Source of the DNA: CBDAKK01 sp965216965
GTDB lineage: Bacteria > Spirochaetota > Spirochaetia > WTKD01 > G963693115
Direction of reading: 5' to 3'
NCBI GenBank assembly: GCA_965216965.1
Contig: CBDCGX010000050.1
Location: 62,001-126,000 of the forward strand
DNA: 64,000 nt
This document shows, piece by piece, positions 18,186 through 27,500 of the stretch. Every line of letters starts with the position of its first letter. The stretch's first letter is position 1. The translations under genes were made by a program, and so were the position numbers. The notes beneath the pieces were generated by a model. It did no database searches, was not told the DNA's origin, and saw nothing but the letters and a program-made list of their open reading frames with translations.

Positions 18186-18905
18186 TCACAATACAAATAA
18201 ATACATTATAGTGCCTACAAAAAGAGGAACCATAAGATTATCTACTTCCTCAAGCTCCAAACTTTCTATAAGAGCCGATGCTATCCCCACTATGTATGCT
18301 GTTCTTATATCAAAAAAAAATACTATTACGAATCCAACAGCAAGACCATTGGCAATGGTACCCGATATTGTTTTGTTTTTGTTCCAAAAAACCCTCCACT
18401 TAGGAATAATTTTCCCTACAATGGTAGAAAATACATCTCCTATTGTTACTGCTATAATTGCTGCAATGGCAGCAGGCTGTACATAAAGCTCCATTGATAA
18501 TATTATTCCAAGTATAAGAGTAAGGGGAGCATAAGATATCTTGGTTTGTTCTTGTTTTCTAAGCATACATGATTGTATTTTAGAAAGTATGAATATGGGA
18601 ACTCCTCTCATCCTAAGCGCCTCCACTACATAGTAAAGTATTCCACCAACAACTAAAATCCCTTCTATTTCCCTATTAGAAAGTACTTTCATAAGAGGTA
18701 CTACAAGAAAAAAAATAAGATGCAACAACTTCCTTGCAAGCTCTTTTTTTAAATCTTTATCAAAAACAAGAAAAGACATAATTATGCATAGTATACTACA
18801 TGACTTTAATAATGCATAGATTATATCTATAATCCACATTCTATACAGCATAGATATATCCGTCTGTATAGGGCATGTTAATTCGTAAAAATTGTAATTT
18901 ACCAA
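18186..18905 (-). CDS. Polyprenol/diacylglycerol kinase-like integral membrane protein (dolichol-kinase family)
   Basis: 239 residues, seven or so hydrophobic helices. It carries ARKLLHLIFF, a GDVFSTIVGKIIPKW segment, NKTISGTIANGLAVG and ALIESLELEEVDNLMVP, the conserved features of the CTP-dependent dolichol/phytol kinase superfamily (SEC59, VTE5, bacterial polyprenol or diacylglycerol kinases). The likely role is phosphorylating a lipid carrier or diacylglycerol in the inner membrane; the actual lipid is unknown. The frame opens with TTG preceded by AGAGGAA; starting at the internal Met (codon 19, MLYRMW) would also leave the family core intact. It is separated by 126 bases from the rhomboid gene and is probably transcribed alone. 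Confidence 0.75.
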   Translation of the reverse strand: MVNYNFYELTCPIQTDISMLYRMWIIDIIYALLKSCSILCIIMSFLVFDKDLKKELARKLLHLIFFLVVPLMKVLSNREIEGILVVGGILYYVVEALRMRGVPIFILSKIQSCMLRKQEQTKISYAPLTLILGIILSMELYVQPAAIAAIIAVTIGDVFSTIVGKIIPKWRVFWNKNKTISGTIANGLAVGFVIVFFFDIRTAYIVGIASALIESLELEEVDNLMVPLFVGTIMYLFVL

Positions 18906-19726
18906 ACTTCCTCTGGTAGATCCATTTTCAATCTTCCATATACCATTATCTACTTTGGAGTAAAACTACCTATTTTCATAATAAGCTAAGAATAATAAAC
19001 AGCCGTATTGGTTGTTTTCACTATATTCTTGACAAGTATAGTTAGGCTATATCAAATCGCTACTCCTCAAAGAAAACAATTGTTATCGACGATGCATGAA
19101 AATGTCTCCAAACCATTAGTGCTGACATATCCATAAATATGTCATAACGAGTAAGTACATCGGCTACCGCTATGCTGTAAAATCTGTCCGTAATGCATAG
19201 CAGTATATAGTAATTTTTTACTATATATTACGAGGATATCTTTTAAAAGACTTTTTCTTATTTTGCATACCGCTATGTGGAAGCTTCTGTTGCTACGCAA
19301 ATAATAATGCCTGTATTTTGTGTTTCAACAGTTTTATTTCAATAGAAAATTTAACAGCACGAACACCTATCCATGATGTGCTATAGGGAATTGTTCAACC
19401 TCTGTCTCTAGTCTCTTACATACGCTGTAATAAGAAAAACCACAAGAAAACTAAGCTCTCTCAACGCTAATTTCGTATGTAGAAATATCCTGTTATTATA
19501 ATTCTTACTGTATAATTTTGTAGTACACATTAATGTGTTCCTTTCATTCTTATGATCCTATTATATTAGGATCTTATATTACAACTTTTGTAAAAGATTG
19601 TACATATAAAAATGTATTATAGTAGTTTTCATACACATCCTCCTAATTTTTTTATTATATATTATTTATATAGCTATAATTCATATATCAAGAGGCAAGG
19701 TAAAAAGCCATACTATTTTACTAACA
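18906..19726. other. 820-base gene-free stretch, possible relic
   Basis: No convincing ORF on either strand. The part from about 19020 to 19480 is less AT-rich than other spacers here, as expected of a decayed gene or structured RNA. The minus strand has a mostly open but repeatedly interrupted frame over that part. Visible structures: GCTATGC / GCATAGC (19169-19175 with 19195-19201), an AT-only hairpin TATAGTAA / TTACTATA near 19207-19226, a perfect 14-base palindrome ACACATTAATGTGT at 19525-19538, and GATCCTA / TAGGATC at 19554-19573. I looked for RNase P, tmRNA, SRP and 6S RNA core motifs and found none. Confidence 0.45.
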
Positions 19727-20428
19727 CTATAACAAGAGTGTACTTACTTCATCATTGCTATCAGCAAAAGAAAAATCAATATGTTTGCCTGTTTTCACAT
19801 CCCATATCTTAATTGTATTATCACTACCACTACTAATAATCTTACTACCATCAGCACTGAAAATAATTGAACACACTTCGTCGCCATGGTTAGTAGAAGC
19901 AGAACTAATATGTTTGCCTGTTTTCACATCCCATATCTTAATTGTGTTATCGCTACTACTGCTCACAATCTTACTCCCATCAGGATTAAAGATAACCGCG
20001 TTTACCTTATCGACATGGCCAATAAAATCAGATCCAATTTGGGTTCCCGTTTTTATATCCCATATTTTAATTAGTGCATCACTACCACCGCTCACAACCT
20101 TGCTTCCAGCAAAGTTAAAAGCAACTGTATTAACCCTTCCATCATGGCCAGCAAAGTGTCTGAGTAGAGTAACCTTTGTATCATTATAGGTATAAAATAA
20201 CACTTTCCCCGAAGTAGTGCCAACAACAACTATGTCTTCTGTAGGATGATGTGCAACCGAATTATAAGAACCATATCCTATTTTCAAAGATGCATGAAAA
20301 ATCTCAGAAGAAAAAGCAATTGGAGTCGCACCGTATGCCATAAAAAATAAAAAAACTACAGAACCAAATAGGACCGTTGCAAGAAAATATATTTTTTTTC
20401 TTATGTTAGAAAATAATGATTGTATCAT
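19727..20428 (-). CDS. Membrane-anchored WD40-repeat protein, short propeller
   Basis: 233 residues. A hydrophobic segment near residues 13-32 (IYFLATVLFGSVVFLFFMAYG) acts as signal or anchor, so the repeats should lie outside the cytoplasm. About four WD40 blades follow, with copies of DNTIKIWDVKTGKHI and D/SGSKI(I/V)SS. A closed propeller usually needs six or seven blades, and this protein stops a few residues into the next one (...DSNDEVSTLLL). It may be truncated, or may assemble as an oligomer. Two adjacent blades are nearly identical at DNA level (129-base period). An AGGGAGA ribosome site precedes the ATG. It sits beside the 820-base gene-free stretch, which would be downstream of its end. 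Confidence 0.75.
   Translation of the reverse strand: MIQSLFSNIRKKIYFLATVLFGSVVFLFFMAYGATPIAFSSEIFHASLKIGYGSYNSVAHHPTEDIVVVGTTSGKVLFYTYNDTKVTLLRHFAGHDGRVNTVAFNFAGSKVVSGGSDALIKIWDIKTGTQIGSDFIGHVDKVNAVIFNPDGSKIVSSSSDNTIKIWDVKTGKHISSASTNHGDEVCSIIFSADGSKIISSGSDNTIKIWDVKTGKHIDFSFADSNDEVSTLLL
19781..19955 (-). repeat. 129-base WD40-blade repeat
   Basis: ATGTTTGCCTGTTTTCACAT and the following ~25 bases occur at 19781 and again at 19910, exactly 129 bases (43 codons) apart, with only scattered changes. Recent blade duplication or loss by slippage or recombination is likely. Confidence 0.75.
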
Positions 20429-20668
20429 AAATAGTGTCTCCCTAATAAATTAATTAAACCCATATTATTCTATAGTAAATGGATCCCAATATGTCAAGAA
20501 AGATGTGTGTAGATTTAGATAAATATCTATTAAAAAGTTTTTACAATGTTATGACAAGCATAAAATTCTAATACAAGCGCTGCTTAACATCACGACCTCA
20601 CACGTTCTAAACTGAGTTTTATGATATGAGAATATTTTTTAATTTATAGATACCAATTACGAAATTGT

Positions 20669-20908
20669 CTAACTTACTTCTTTAAGTGTAAGATTTTTCT
20701 TTCTAAGATACGTCATAAATCCTATTTTATCTATAGTTCTTAACGCAGCAGCACTCACTTTAACTCTAATTGTTTTGCCAAGCTCCTCAACATATAATTT
20801 TTTGTTACAAATATTGGATAGCTGCTTCCGCCGTGTTTTGTTGTGAGCATGAGATACATTATTACCAAACAATGATTGTTTACCCGTAAATACACATTTT
20901 CTTGCCAT
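20669..20908 (-). CDS. rpmB: 50S ribosomal protein L28
   Basis: 79 residues beginning MARKCVFTGKQSLFGNNVSH, with AHNKTRRKQLSN and the C-terminal IRVKVSAAALRTIDKIGF typical of bacterial L28. It is part of the large ribosomal subunit. An AAGGAG ribosome site lies upstream. It follows rpmG by 17 bases, so the two are cotranscribed from the promoter at 21136-21165, an rpmB-rpmG pairing common in bacteria. Confidence 0.95.
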   Translation of the reverse strand: MARKCVFTGKQSLFGNNVSHAHNKTRRKQLSNICNKKLYVEELGKTIRVKVSAAALRTIDKIGFMTYLRKKNLTLKEVS

Positions 20909-20925
20909 ATATTCTCCTTGTTAGG

Positions 20926-21099
20926 TTAGACCTTTCCCGATTCTTTGTATAGCACATGTTTACGCACTACAGGATCATATTTTTTAAACTCCATCTTATC
21001 GGGAATGTTTTTCTTGTTCTTAGTTGTATAATAACTATGTTTACTTTCTGTACTCTTAAGACGCACTCGCATTATATTTCCTTTTGATTTTTTAGCCAT
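20926..21099 (-). CDS. rpmG: 50S ribosomal protein L33
   Basis: A 57-residue protein, MAKKSKGNIMRVRLKSTESK followed by HSYYTTKNKKNIPDKMEFKK and ending VRKHVLYKESGKV. This is bacterial L33 of the zinc-free kind: there are no CxxC pairs, so the protein needs no metal. AGGGGAT lies upstream of the ATG. It is the first gene of the rpmG-rpmB unit. Confidence 0.95.
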   Translation of the reverse strand: MAKKSKGNIMRVRLKSTESKHSYYTTKNKKNIPDKMEFKKYDPVVRKHVLYKESGKV

Positions 21100-21135
21100 T
21101 AGTATCCCCTAAAATTTATAGTAGTATTTTATATT

Positions 21136-21165
21136 ATAGTAATGGTAAGTACACATTTATGTCAA
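21136..21165 (-). promoter_or_regulatory. Promoter of rpmG-rpmB
   Basis: On the minus strand TTGACA (21165-21160), 18 bases, TACTAT (21141-21136), with a further TATAAT overlapping at 21138-21133. It lies about 40 bases before the rpmG start. Confidence 0.6.
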
Positions 21166-21183
21166 GAACGTTAGTACACACTA

Positions 21184-21762
21184 TTACTTTTCAAGCGAAA
21201 ATCCACAAAGTTGCCTCATGTTTGCTCTTACTTTGTTTACAGCAGGCTGAAAATGCTCTTCCATTTCTTTGAGTTGTTCTCTTACCGCTTGTGCTAATTT
21301 TGCTTGTATAGATTGTTGCTGAGCGGAATCTGCAGAACTATATTGTTTTTGCATCTGTTCAAGCTGTATTTGCATTTGTTCTGTAATCTTATTTCGCTCA
21401 TTTAGATATTGTTCACATATCTGTTTAAACTGCTTCATTAGTTGTTCAACTACAGCAGGATTAGAAGAAAGTTTCATTGCAATGCTGTTTATTATATTTA
21501 TTCTTTCTAAAACTGTCGCATCAGACGGAAGTGCAATTTGTCCTATAAGAGTTTCTCCTATACCCTCTTTAATCCAATCTTGCTCTTCGGAAGGATGTTT
21601 TTCTATTTCTCCTTGTATATCTATGGTAGAATCTTCTAAAACATGTGCACACAATAGTCTTCCTTTATCTTTTATTTCTTTTCGTAAAAGAGAGTGCTTA
21701 TTGGGTTGAACATCTTGAAAACGTTCCATCGCTTTTTCAAACGCAGATTTTATTTCAGTCAT
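21184..21762 (-). CDS. Conserved-looking coiled-coil cytoplasmic protein, function unknown
   Basis: From MTEIKSAFEKAMERFQDVQP the protein has 192 residues. The frame continues 19 codons upstream, but that part is not protein-like. The sequence is hydrophilic with no signal peptide, and residues ~115-175 are rich in glutamine and heptad-like (QLMKQFKQICEQYLNERNK, QLEQMQKQYSSADSAQQQ), suggesting a coiled coil. I recall similar proteins in treponemes but cannot name a function. It ends 18 bases before the rpmG promoter and may read through into rpmG-rpmB. Confidence 0.6.
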   Translation of the reverse strand: MTEIKSAFEKAMERFQDVQPNKHSLLRKEIKDKGRLLCAHVLEDSTIDIQGEIEKHPSEEQDWIKEGIGETLIGQIALPSDATVLERINIINSIAMKLSSNPAVVEQLMKQFKQICEQYLNERNKITEQMQIQLEQMQKQYSSADSAQQQSIQAKLAQAVREQLKEMEEHFQPAVNKVRANMRQLCGFSLEK

Positions 21763-21852
21763 ACGAATTATAGTATAGCATACTTTAAAAAAAATATCAC
21801 TATAAACTAAATATTTCACAATTAATTAATTCCCAAAAAATATATTTACATA

Positions 21853-21881
21853 TTGACAAAATAACACTATTTTACTATATT
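21853..21881 (+). promoter_or_regulatory. Strong sigma-70-type promoter, predicted leaderless
   Basis: TTGACA (21853-21858), exactly 17 bases, TATATT (21876-21881), then 7 bases to the ATG at 21889. Transcription should begin at or one base before the start codon. Confidence 0.7.
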
Positions 21882-21888
21882 TATTATC

Positions 21889-22842
21889 ATGAAACAACAA
21901 TATATTAGAATATTTAAACAAATATTATTCATAATGAGTATATTATTATTTACTTCTTGTAATAAAATTGATAATGAAGAACAGCCTTCTACCTCTGGCT
22001 TTTTATGGAAACTTACAAATAATAATGCTACTGTATATCTTTTTGCTACAATTGAAATACAAAAAAAAGTTTTTTTTCCTATACCAGAAAAAGTTAGAAC
22101 CGCCTTATCCTCATCACAAAAGGTATATTTAGAAAATTTGTCTAAAGACTACTCATCTATTTCAAAATCAATATTGCAAAAAGCTACCGATAATAAAGCA
22201 AATTCAATAGCGACTCTACCTACAAATATTTTAGGCCAAATACCATCATCTTCTTCCATAACAAATAAAGATCTTAATTCCTATAAACAACAAAATATTG
22301 AAATATGGTTTCTTAATCTTATTTTAGAAGTTAGAGAAAAGACCAAAGGAACAACTATTAATCTTTCAATATCAAATCATATAGAACGTAGAGCATTAAA
22401 TGCATCCATACCCCTTAAAGGAATCCTTACGGCATCTGAAACTCTTGCAATAGCTTCATTTTATAATGATGTACCAAAAACCGATCAAATCACACTACTC
22501 ACCAAAACACTTAATGATATTTCTTCTGGGCAAATCTCTACTAAAATTAAAACATATTTATCAGCATATATTAACAACGACTATGCCTCAATGGAAACTT
22601 ATATTACCAATACTAAAAATAACGCACCAACAATACAGGTAAACAACAAAACGTACTGGCAAATTGCAGTAGATGATGTTAATATTAAAATTAAAGATAT
22701 AATTGTTAACCATCTTAGAAATCAAACCGGGCAAATTTTTATTGCTGGAGATTGTTTATCCTTTTTTGGAACAAGCAGTACAATTCAATTAACTAAAACA
22801 GATATCCCTGATGTGATTGTTGAGAAAATTTCGTTGAAATAA
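21889..22842 (+). CDS. TraB/GumN-family lipoprotein with altered core motifs
   Basis: 317 residues. The signal peptide ends SILLFTSC, lipidation at Cys24. The layout follows the TraB/GumN (TIKI) family: SGFLWKLTNNNATVYLFATI, then FPIPEKVRTALSSSQKVYLE, a long helical middle, and IFIAGDCLSFFG near the end. In active family members the first motif reads GT-I-H and the last has a conserved histidine; here they read FATIE and AGDC, so the predicted metal-binding residues are gone. It is probably a non-catalytic relative anchored in a membrane. The start codon is fixed by the leaderless promoter just upstream, and the next Met would destroy the signal peptide. Confidence 0.7.
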   Translation: MKQQYIRIFKQILFIMSILLFTSCNKIDNEEQPSTSGFLWKLTNNNATVYLFATIEIQKKVFFPIPEKVRTALSSSQKVYLENLSKDYSSISKSILQKATDNKANSIATLPTNILGQIPSSSSITNKDLNSYKQQNIEIWFLNLILEVREKTKGTTINLSISNHIERRALNASIPLKGILTASETLAIASFYNDVPKTDQITLLTKTLNDISSGQISTKIKTYLSAYINNDYASMETYITNTKNNAPTIQVNNKTYWQIAVDDVNIKIKDIIVNHLRNQTGQIFIAGDCLSFFGTSSTIQLTKTDIPDVIVEKISLK

Positions 22843-22848
22843 AATACT

Positions 22849-24384
22849 TCAACGAACTATATCTATAAGATCAGTACCTGTGTTACTTAATGTATCAATA
22901 ATAAGAAGTAGGTATTTACTCTTCTCATTCCAATATCGTAAATCAACTTCTTGTACTTGTAACTCTTGACGCTTTACTTCTTGTTTACTCGCATTTCCCG
23001 TTGAAAGTTGTATTTTCTTTTCATTCAAAAAAGCCTTCTGAAGAGCTATATCCAATTCTAAATTACTAAGAACTTTTTCTTGTACCGCCTTGTCATCATA
23101 TAATTTCTTCATTTTCCGTATTGCTTCGTCTAACACACTTACATATTCTTCTTTATAAACACTAAGTGCAAGCGAATTTACACTCTGTCGAGCTTTTTTT
23201 TCTACCGAAGATAAGAGCGGAATAAGAACCGAAACAGTAAATCTTAAATCTAGTGAAGCACTATCTAAAAAAAGATCTGCATAGGAAGCTACAAAACCCC
23301 TCTCAGTTGCTCTCATAGGATATTGTGGTTGTAAAGAAAAGTCAAAATTAATTACTGGTCCATCTGCTATGTTTTCTAAGTAAAATGAACGACTCTTAAT
23401 ATTATATTCCATAGTCGATTTTTTCACTTGCAAGTTATTTTGCATTTCATTTCTTGTTGGCATAGTATTAAATACATGCTTCTCCCACCGAGAATTATCC
23501 TTTTGAATCGTAATATAAATTGTATCAGGAGCCATTTTTGTCATATATGATGCAATGCGACGAATGTTTTCGTATTCTGCTTTTACCTTTTTATATTGCT
23601 GCTTTTTTTTATTAAGAGTAATTTCAAATGCCTGTAAAACAGTATCAGAAATAATTCCGTTTTTCCTTCGTATTTTCATAGCCACATAGTCATCTTCTAA
23701 AACAATAATTGTACGCTCTAAAAGTTTCTTTTGTTTCTGTAAAGTTATGATCCCATATGCTTGCTCATATGACTTGCGTATGAGCATGTTTTGATTTATT
23801 GTTGCCTCTATAATCTGCAAACTGTATTCTCTATTTGCAAGAGTCTTTTCACTTGTAAACCACCCCACTTCTGCAAGATCACTATTTACAAACAATGGCT
23901 GTGTCAATGTAAAACTAAATTTTATTTGTTGTCTATAATCTTTTAATCCTTCTTTAATAAATAAGAAATTATTTATATTTGTTTCAAAACGGCCTCCAAA
24001 AGGAGTGGGAATAGCAAATCTAAGACCTGCCCCAAGATTATAAAACACTTTGTTTTCTTCTATATTTGCTCCCACAGAATTTCGTTGTAATATCTCAAAA
24101 GCGGTAAGCTGGGCTTTATCATATCCAAAAGGTCGTATCATTAAATCAAAGGTTGGCAGAAAGAGTTTAAAATACGTAAGTTTGCGAACTTTAGTAGCAA
24201 TTTGTTTCTGTAAAGTTATGCGCCTTTGTTCTGAACTAAAATCCAATATTCTTTTAACAAACGTATCGGGTGAAACAGCTACAATACTTACAACATCTTT
24301 CTTTTGCTGAGAAAAAACATTCCCAATATAAAAAGCAAGCATAATGATAATTAGAAATAATAAGTAGCCATGTCGATGCTTCAT
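22849..24384 (-). CDS. TolC-like outer-membrane efflux channel
   Basis: 511 residues with a signal peptide ending near GNVFSQ. Two long helical halves (for example LLERTIIVLEDDYVAMKIRR and VLSNLELDIALQKAFLNEKK, with QVQEVDLRYWNEKSKYL) separated by beta-rich stretches (FSFTLTQPLFVNSDLAEVGW; LDLRFTVSVLIPLLSS) fit the OEP/TolC fold, which forms a trimeric channel across outer membrane and periplasm. It is the last gene of the adaptor-pump-channel operon and presumably works with the RND pump upstream. An overlapping small ORF lies between it and the pump gene. Confidence 0.85.
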   Translation of the reverse strand: MKHRHGYLLFLIIIMLAFYIGNVFSQQKKDVVSIVAVSPDTFVKRILDFSSEQRRITLQKQIATKVRKLTYFKLFLPTFDLMIRPFGYDKAQLTAFEILQRNSVGANIEENKVFYNLGAGLRFAIPTPFGGRFETNINNFLFIKEGLKDYRQQIKFSFTLTQPLFVNSDLAEVGWFTSEKTLANREYSLQIIEATINQNMLIRKSYEQAYGIITLQKQKKLLERTIIVLEDDYVAMKIRRKNGIISDTVLQAFEITLNKKKQQYKKVKAEYENIRRIASYMTKMAPDTIYITIQKDNSRWEKHVFNTMPTRNEMQNNLQVKKSTMEYNIKSRSFYLENIADGPVINFDFSLQPQYPMRATERGFVASYADLFLDSASLDLRFTVSVLIPLLSSVEKKARQSVNSLALSVYKEEYVSVLDEAIRKMKKLYDDKAVQEKVLSNLELDIALQKAFLNEKKIQLSTGNASKQEVKRQELQVQEVDLRYWNEKSKYLLLIIDTLSNTGTDLIDIVR

Positions 24385-24389
24385 ATATT

Positions 24390-24527
24390 TTATTCCTTTA
24401 TTTTAGATATGAGTTCATTAATTGCCTCATTTAGTTCTTTGCTCTTTTTATTATACTCATGTATTTTTATTTTATATGATTTTTCATCATTTTTTTCTTT
24501 ATAGTGCTTCTTTTTTATACAAGGCAT
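24390..24527 (-). CDS. Candidate 45-residue lysine-rich coiled-coil protein
   Basis: Starting at an ATG inside the 3' end of the RND pump gene, in another frame, the minus strand encodes MPCIKKKHYKEKNDEKSYKI and continues to EAINELISKIKE. It ends 5 bases before the TolC-like start. It has a charged, helix-forming composition with no signal. No Shine-Dalgarno sequence is visible, so translation would depend on coupling to the pump gene. It fills the only gap in the efflux operon but could be accidental. Confidence 0.3.
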   Translation of the reverse strand: MPCIKKKHYKEKNDEKSYKIKIHEYNKKSKELNEAINELISKIKE

Positions 24528-27500
24528 TTTGAGGAAGCATCTTCCCTGGAAGAATACCTCTCCTCATAATTAGGATGGGGTTCTGATTCATTGTTTCATC
24601 AGAATTATAAAGAAGTACATCTGCATGATAATCATCTTTAGAAAAAAGTGCATAGAATGCAGGCAATATAAATAATGTAGTAATTGTAGAAAAACTTAGT
24701 CCAACCGCAATAGTGCTTGCCATAGGTTGCCAAATAGGAGATGATCCACTCAATCCCAACGCAGTAGGAAGAACACCCACAATAGTAGTAAAACTCGTAA
24801 GCACTACAGGTTTGAACCTTTGCTTTGACGCTAGCATAATAGCTTTAACATGGGTCATGTTTGATGTTTTCTTAAAATTATCATTTGCTGTACTAATAAG
24901 CACAATAGCATTATTAACTACTACCCCTACCAATGCAACAAATGAATACAATACAGAAATAGAAAGTGCCGTTCCACTCAAAAGCAAATATATACTTACC
25001 CCTATAGTTGTAAAAAATATCGTAAGCATAATCAAAATAGGTTGAAAATAACTTTTAAATTCAGCCGTGAGAATTACATAAACAAGAACAATACTAACTA
25101 AAAGTAAAACTAAAATACTCTCTAATAAACCAGAAAACTGGTCAAATTCCCCTCCAATTTTAAATTCAATTTTCTCTTTCTCATTTGTAATCTCTTGTTC
25201 TGCAAGAGCCGCAATACTTGTATTAATTTGCCTCACCCTGCTTCTTGAAAAAGACTCAGCTGTAATCCTTACCATTCGCTTACCATTTTCTCTATATATG
25301 CTTGCAAGATTTTTTTCCTCTTTTACAGTAGCAAAAGAGGAAAACGGAACTATTGTGCCATCACTAGTGGGAAACGTTATAAAAATAATTTCCTTCTTGC
25401 TAAGACCAGATTTTGTACCTAATTTAACAACTATATCTGTTTGTTCATTATTAACAAATACAGACCCTATAGGATCCTCTGCAAAAAATCTCCGTAAGGT
25501 ATCTCCAATATAGGCAAGAGTTAATCCATATTGAGCAGCCTTTTCTTTATCTATATCTATAATAAGTAGTGGCGTCTTAGAAACAAAATTACTTCTTATA
25601 TTATATAGCTCATCAAAAGTCGAAAGTTTTGCTCTTATTTTTTTTTCTATTCTGCTCATTGCATTTAGACTATCTCCACGTATTTGATAACCAATTGCTG
25701 GGGTAGAAGGCGGTCCTGAACGTTGCTTCCTAATTCTTACAGAATCTGGTCCTGCAATAGATACAATACGACTTCTCACCTCTTCCATGACGATATCCAT
25801 AGGAATTGCCTTCTTATTTGAATATACACTCTCCACTTCTATTTGAAACTGAGCATTATTTGCCTTATCTATTCTTATACCTTCTGTATAATCAGGTTCG
25901 GTATTTCCTATAAACGTAAGAATATTTTTTACTTTTCCTTCTCTCTGTAATGGAAGTATCTTCCTTTCCATTCCTTTTACAATTGCATTTGATCTTTGCA
26001 TTGAAGATCCCGCAGGCATAGTAATATCGACAAAGAAAAAAGGCTGGTCCTCAGTATCATATAAGCTTACAGGAACAAAGAAAAAGACTGCTATCCCCCC
26101 CGAAATAACAATTACAGTTATTATACATACTATTTTTCGGAACTTGAGCACAAAAGACAATACATAGCCAACAAAGCACCTAGAAACTTCAAATATTTTC
26201 ATCTCATGGGTTCTGTCATCTCCCGGAAGCGTCATATAATGAACAGGTATTACCACCAAAGCACTTACAGTAGACACAATAAGCGTCACCGTTATAGTAA
26301 TGGGTACTGGGATTAAAAATTTACCTATAAATCCAGGCATAAATATAAGTGGAAAAAATGTTCCTATAGTAGTAAGACTTGAAGTTATTATAGGAAAGGC
26401 AACGTCATCCAGTCCCTCTATTACTGCCTGCTTTCTCTTCTTTTTATGAAAGTGTCTTAGGCGTATTATATTTTCTAAAATAACAATGCTGTGGTCAACT
26501 ATCATTCCAAGCACTAATACTAAAGCAAAGAGCGTAGAACTATTAAGCGTAATACCAAGTAATTTTAATACAAAAAAACTTGTAGCGAACGTAAATGGAA
26601 TTTCTATTGCAGAAATAACAGCCGAACGCCACCCTAAAAAAATAAAAAGCGAAACGAAAAGCAAAACAAATCCCGTTAAAGCATTTGCAACCAAAACATT
26701 TATAGTATTGTTAATACTTTCTGTGGTATCTGCAAATACATTAATAGATATGTCTTGTCCTCTTTCATCAAATTTATTCTGTAATTTGCCTATATTCTTT
26801 TTTATTTTTTTAACAAGCGTAACTGAATCTGCACTTTCTTTTTTGTATACTTTAAATTCAACCGCGGTTTCTCCATTAAATCGAACTCGTTGTAGTTGAG
26901 TATTATAATTACTTGTAACATGTGCAATATCTTTTAACTTTGTAAGATTATTTCCATCTTTTCGGATAATAATCTCTGAAATATTTTCTGCAGTGGAGAA
27001 ATTACCAGAAACACGAATATTAAGTTCTTGTGTTTGCGTTCTTAAGACTCCGCCCGGAACAGAAACATTCCACTGTGAAATTGCTTTGTTGACCTCTTGC
27101 ACAGCTATACCACGAGAGCGCAATTGATCTTTATCTAAATTAATTACAATCCTCTTATCAAAAAGCCCTTTACTTTCTACTCTCATTACTCCATCAATAG
27201 TTTTAATGGTATCCCTTACAATTTTTGAGTCGCGTATAATGCCCTCTACCCTTTCATCTGAGGCACTTTTTGATGACACCACTACATTTACTATAGATAA
27301 GAAATCTAAATATGTAAAATCAACTACGTTGGGACGGAGTGCATTCTTAGGCAGCTCAAGGTTTCCAATAAGTGCTTGGACTTCTTGATACTTATTCTGA
27401 AAATCCTGTGCTGAAAGTGATTGTGAAAATTCTAGTCGTGTAAAATTTAAACCATCAGATATAAGTGAATTCATTGTGTTGACTCCACTTATGCCTAGCA

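Noticed and set aside
18906..19726. Known structural RNA (RNase P, tmRNA, SRP, 6S) in the gene-free stretch
   Set aside because: None of their conserved core sequences could be found on either strand.
18906..19726. Insertion-sequence remnant
   Set aside because: No terminal inverted repeats, target duplication or recognisable transposase motif; recorded only as an unexplained stretch.
19612..19812. 66-codon plus-strand frame beside the WD40 gene
   Set aside because: It overlaps the WD40 coding sequence on the other strand and has no start signals.
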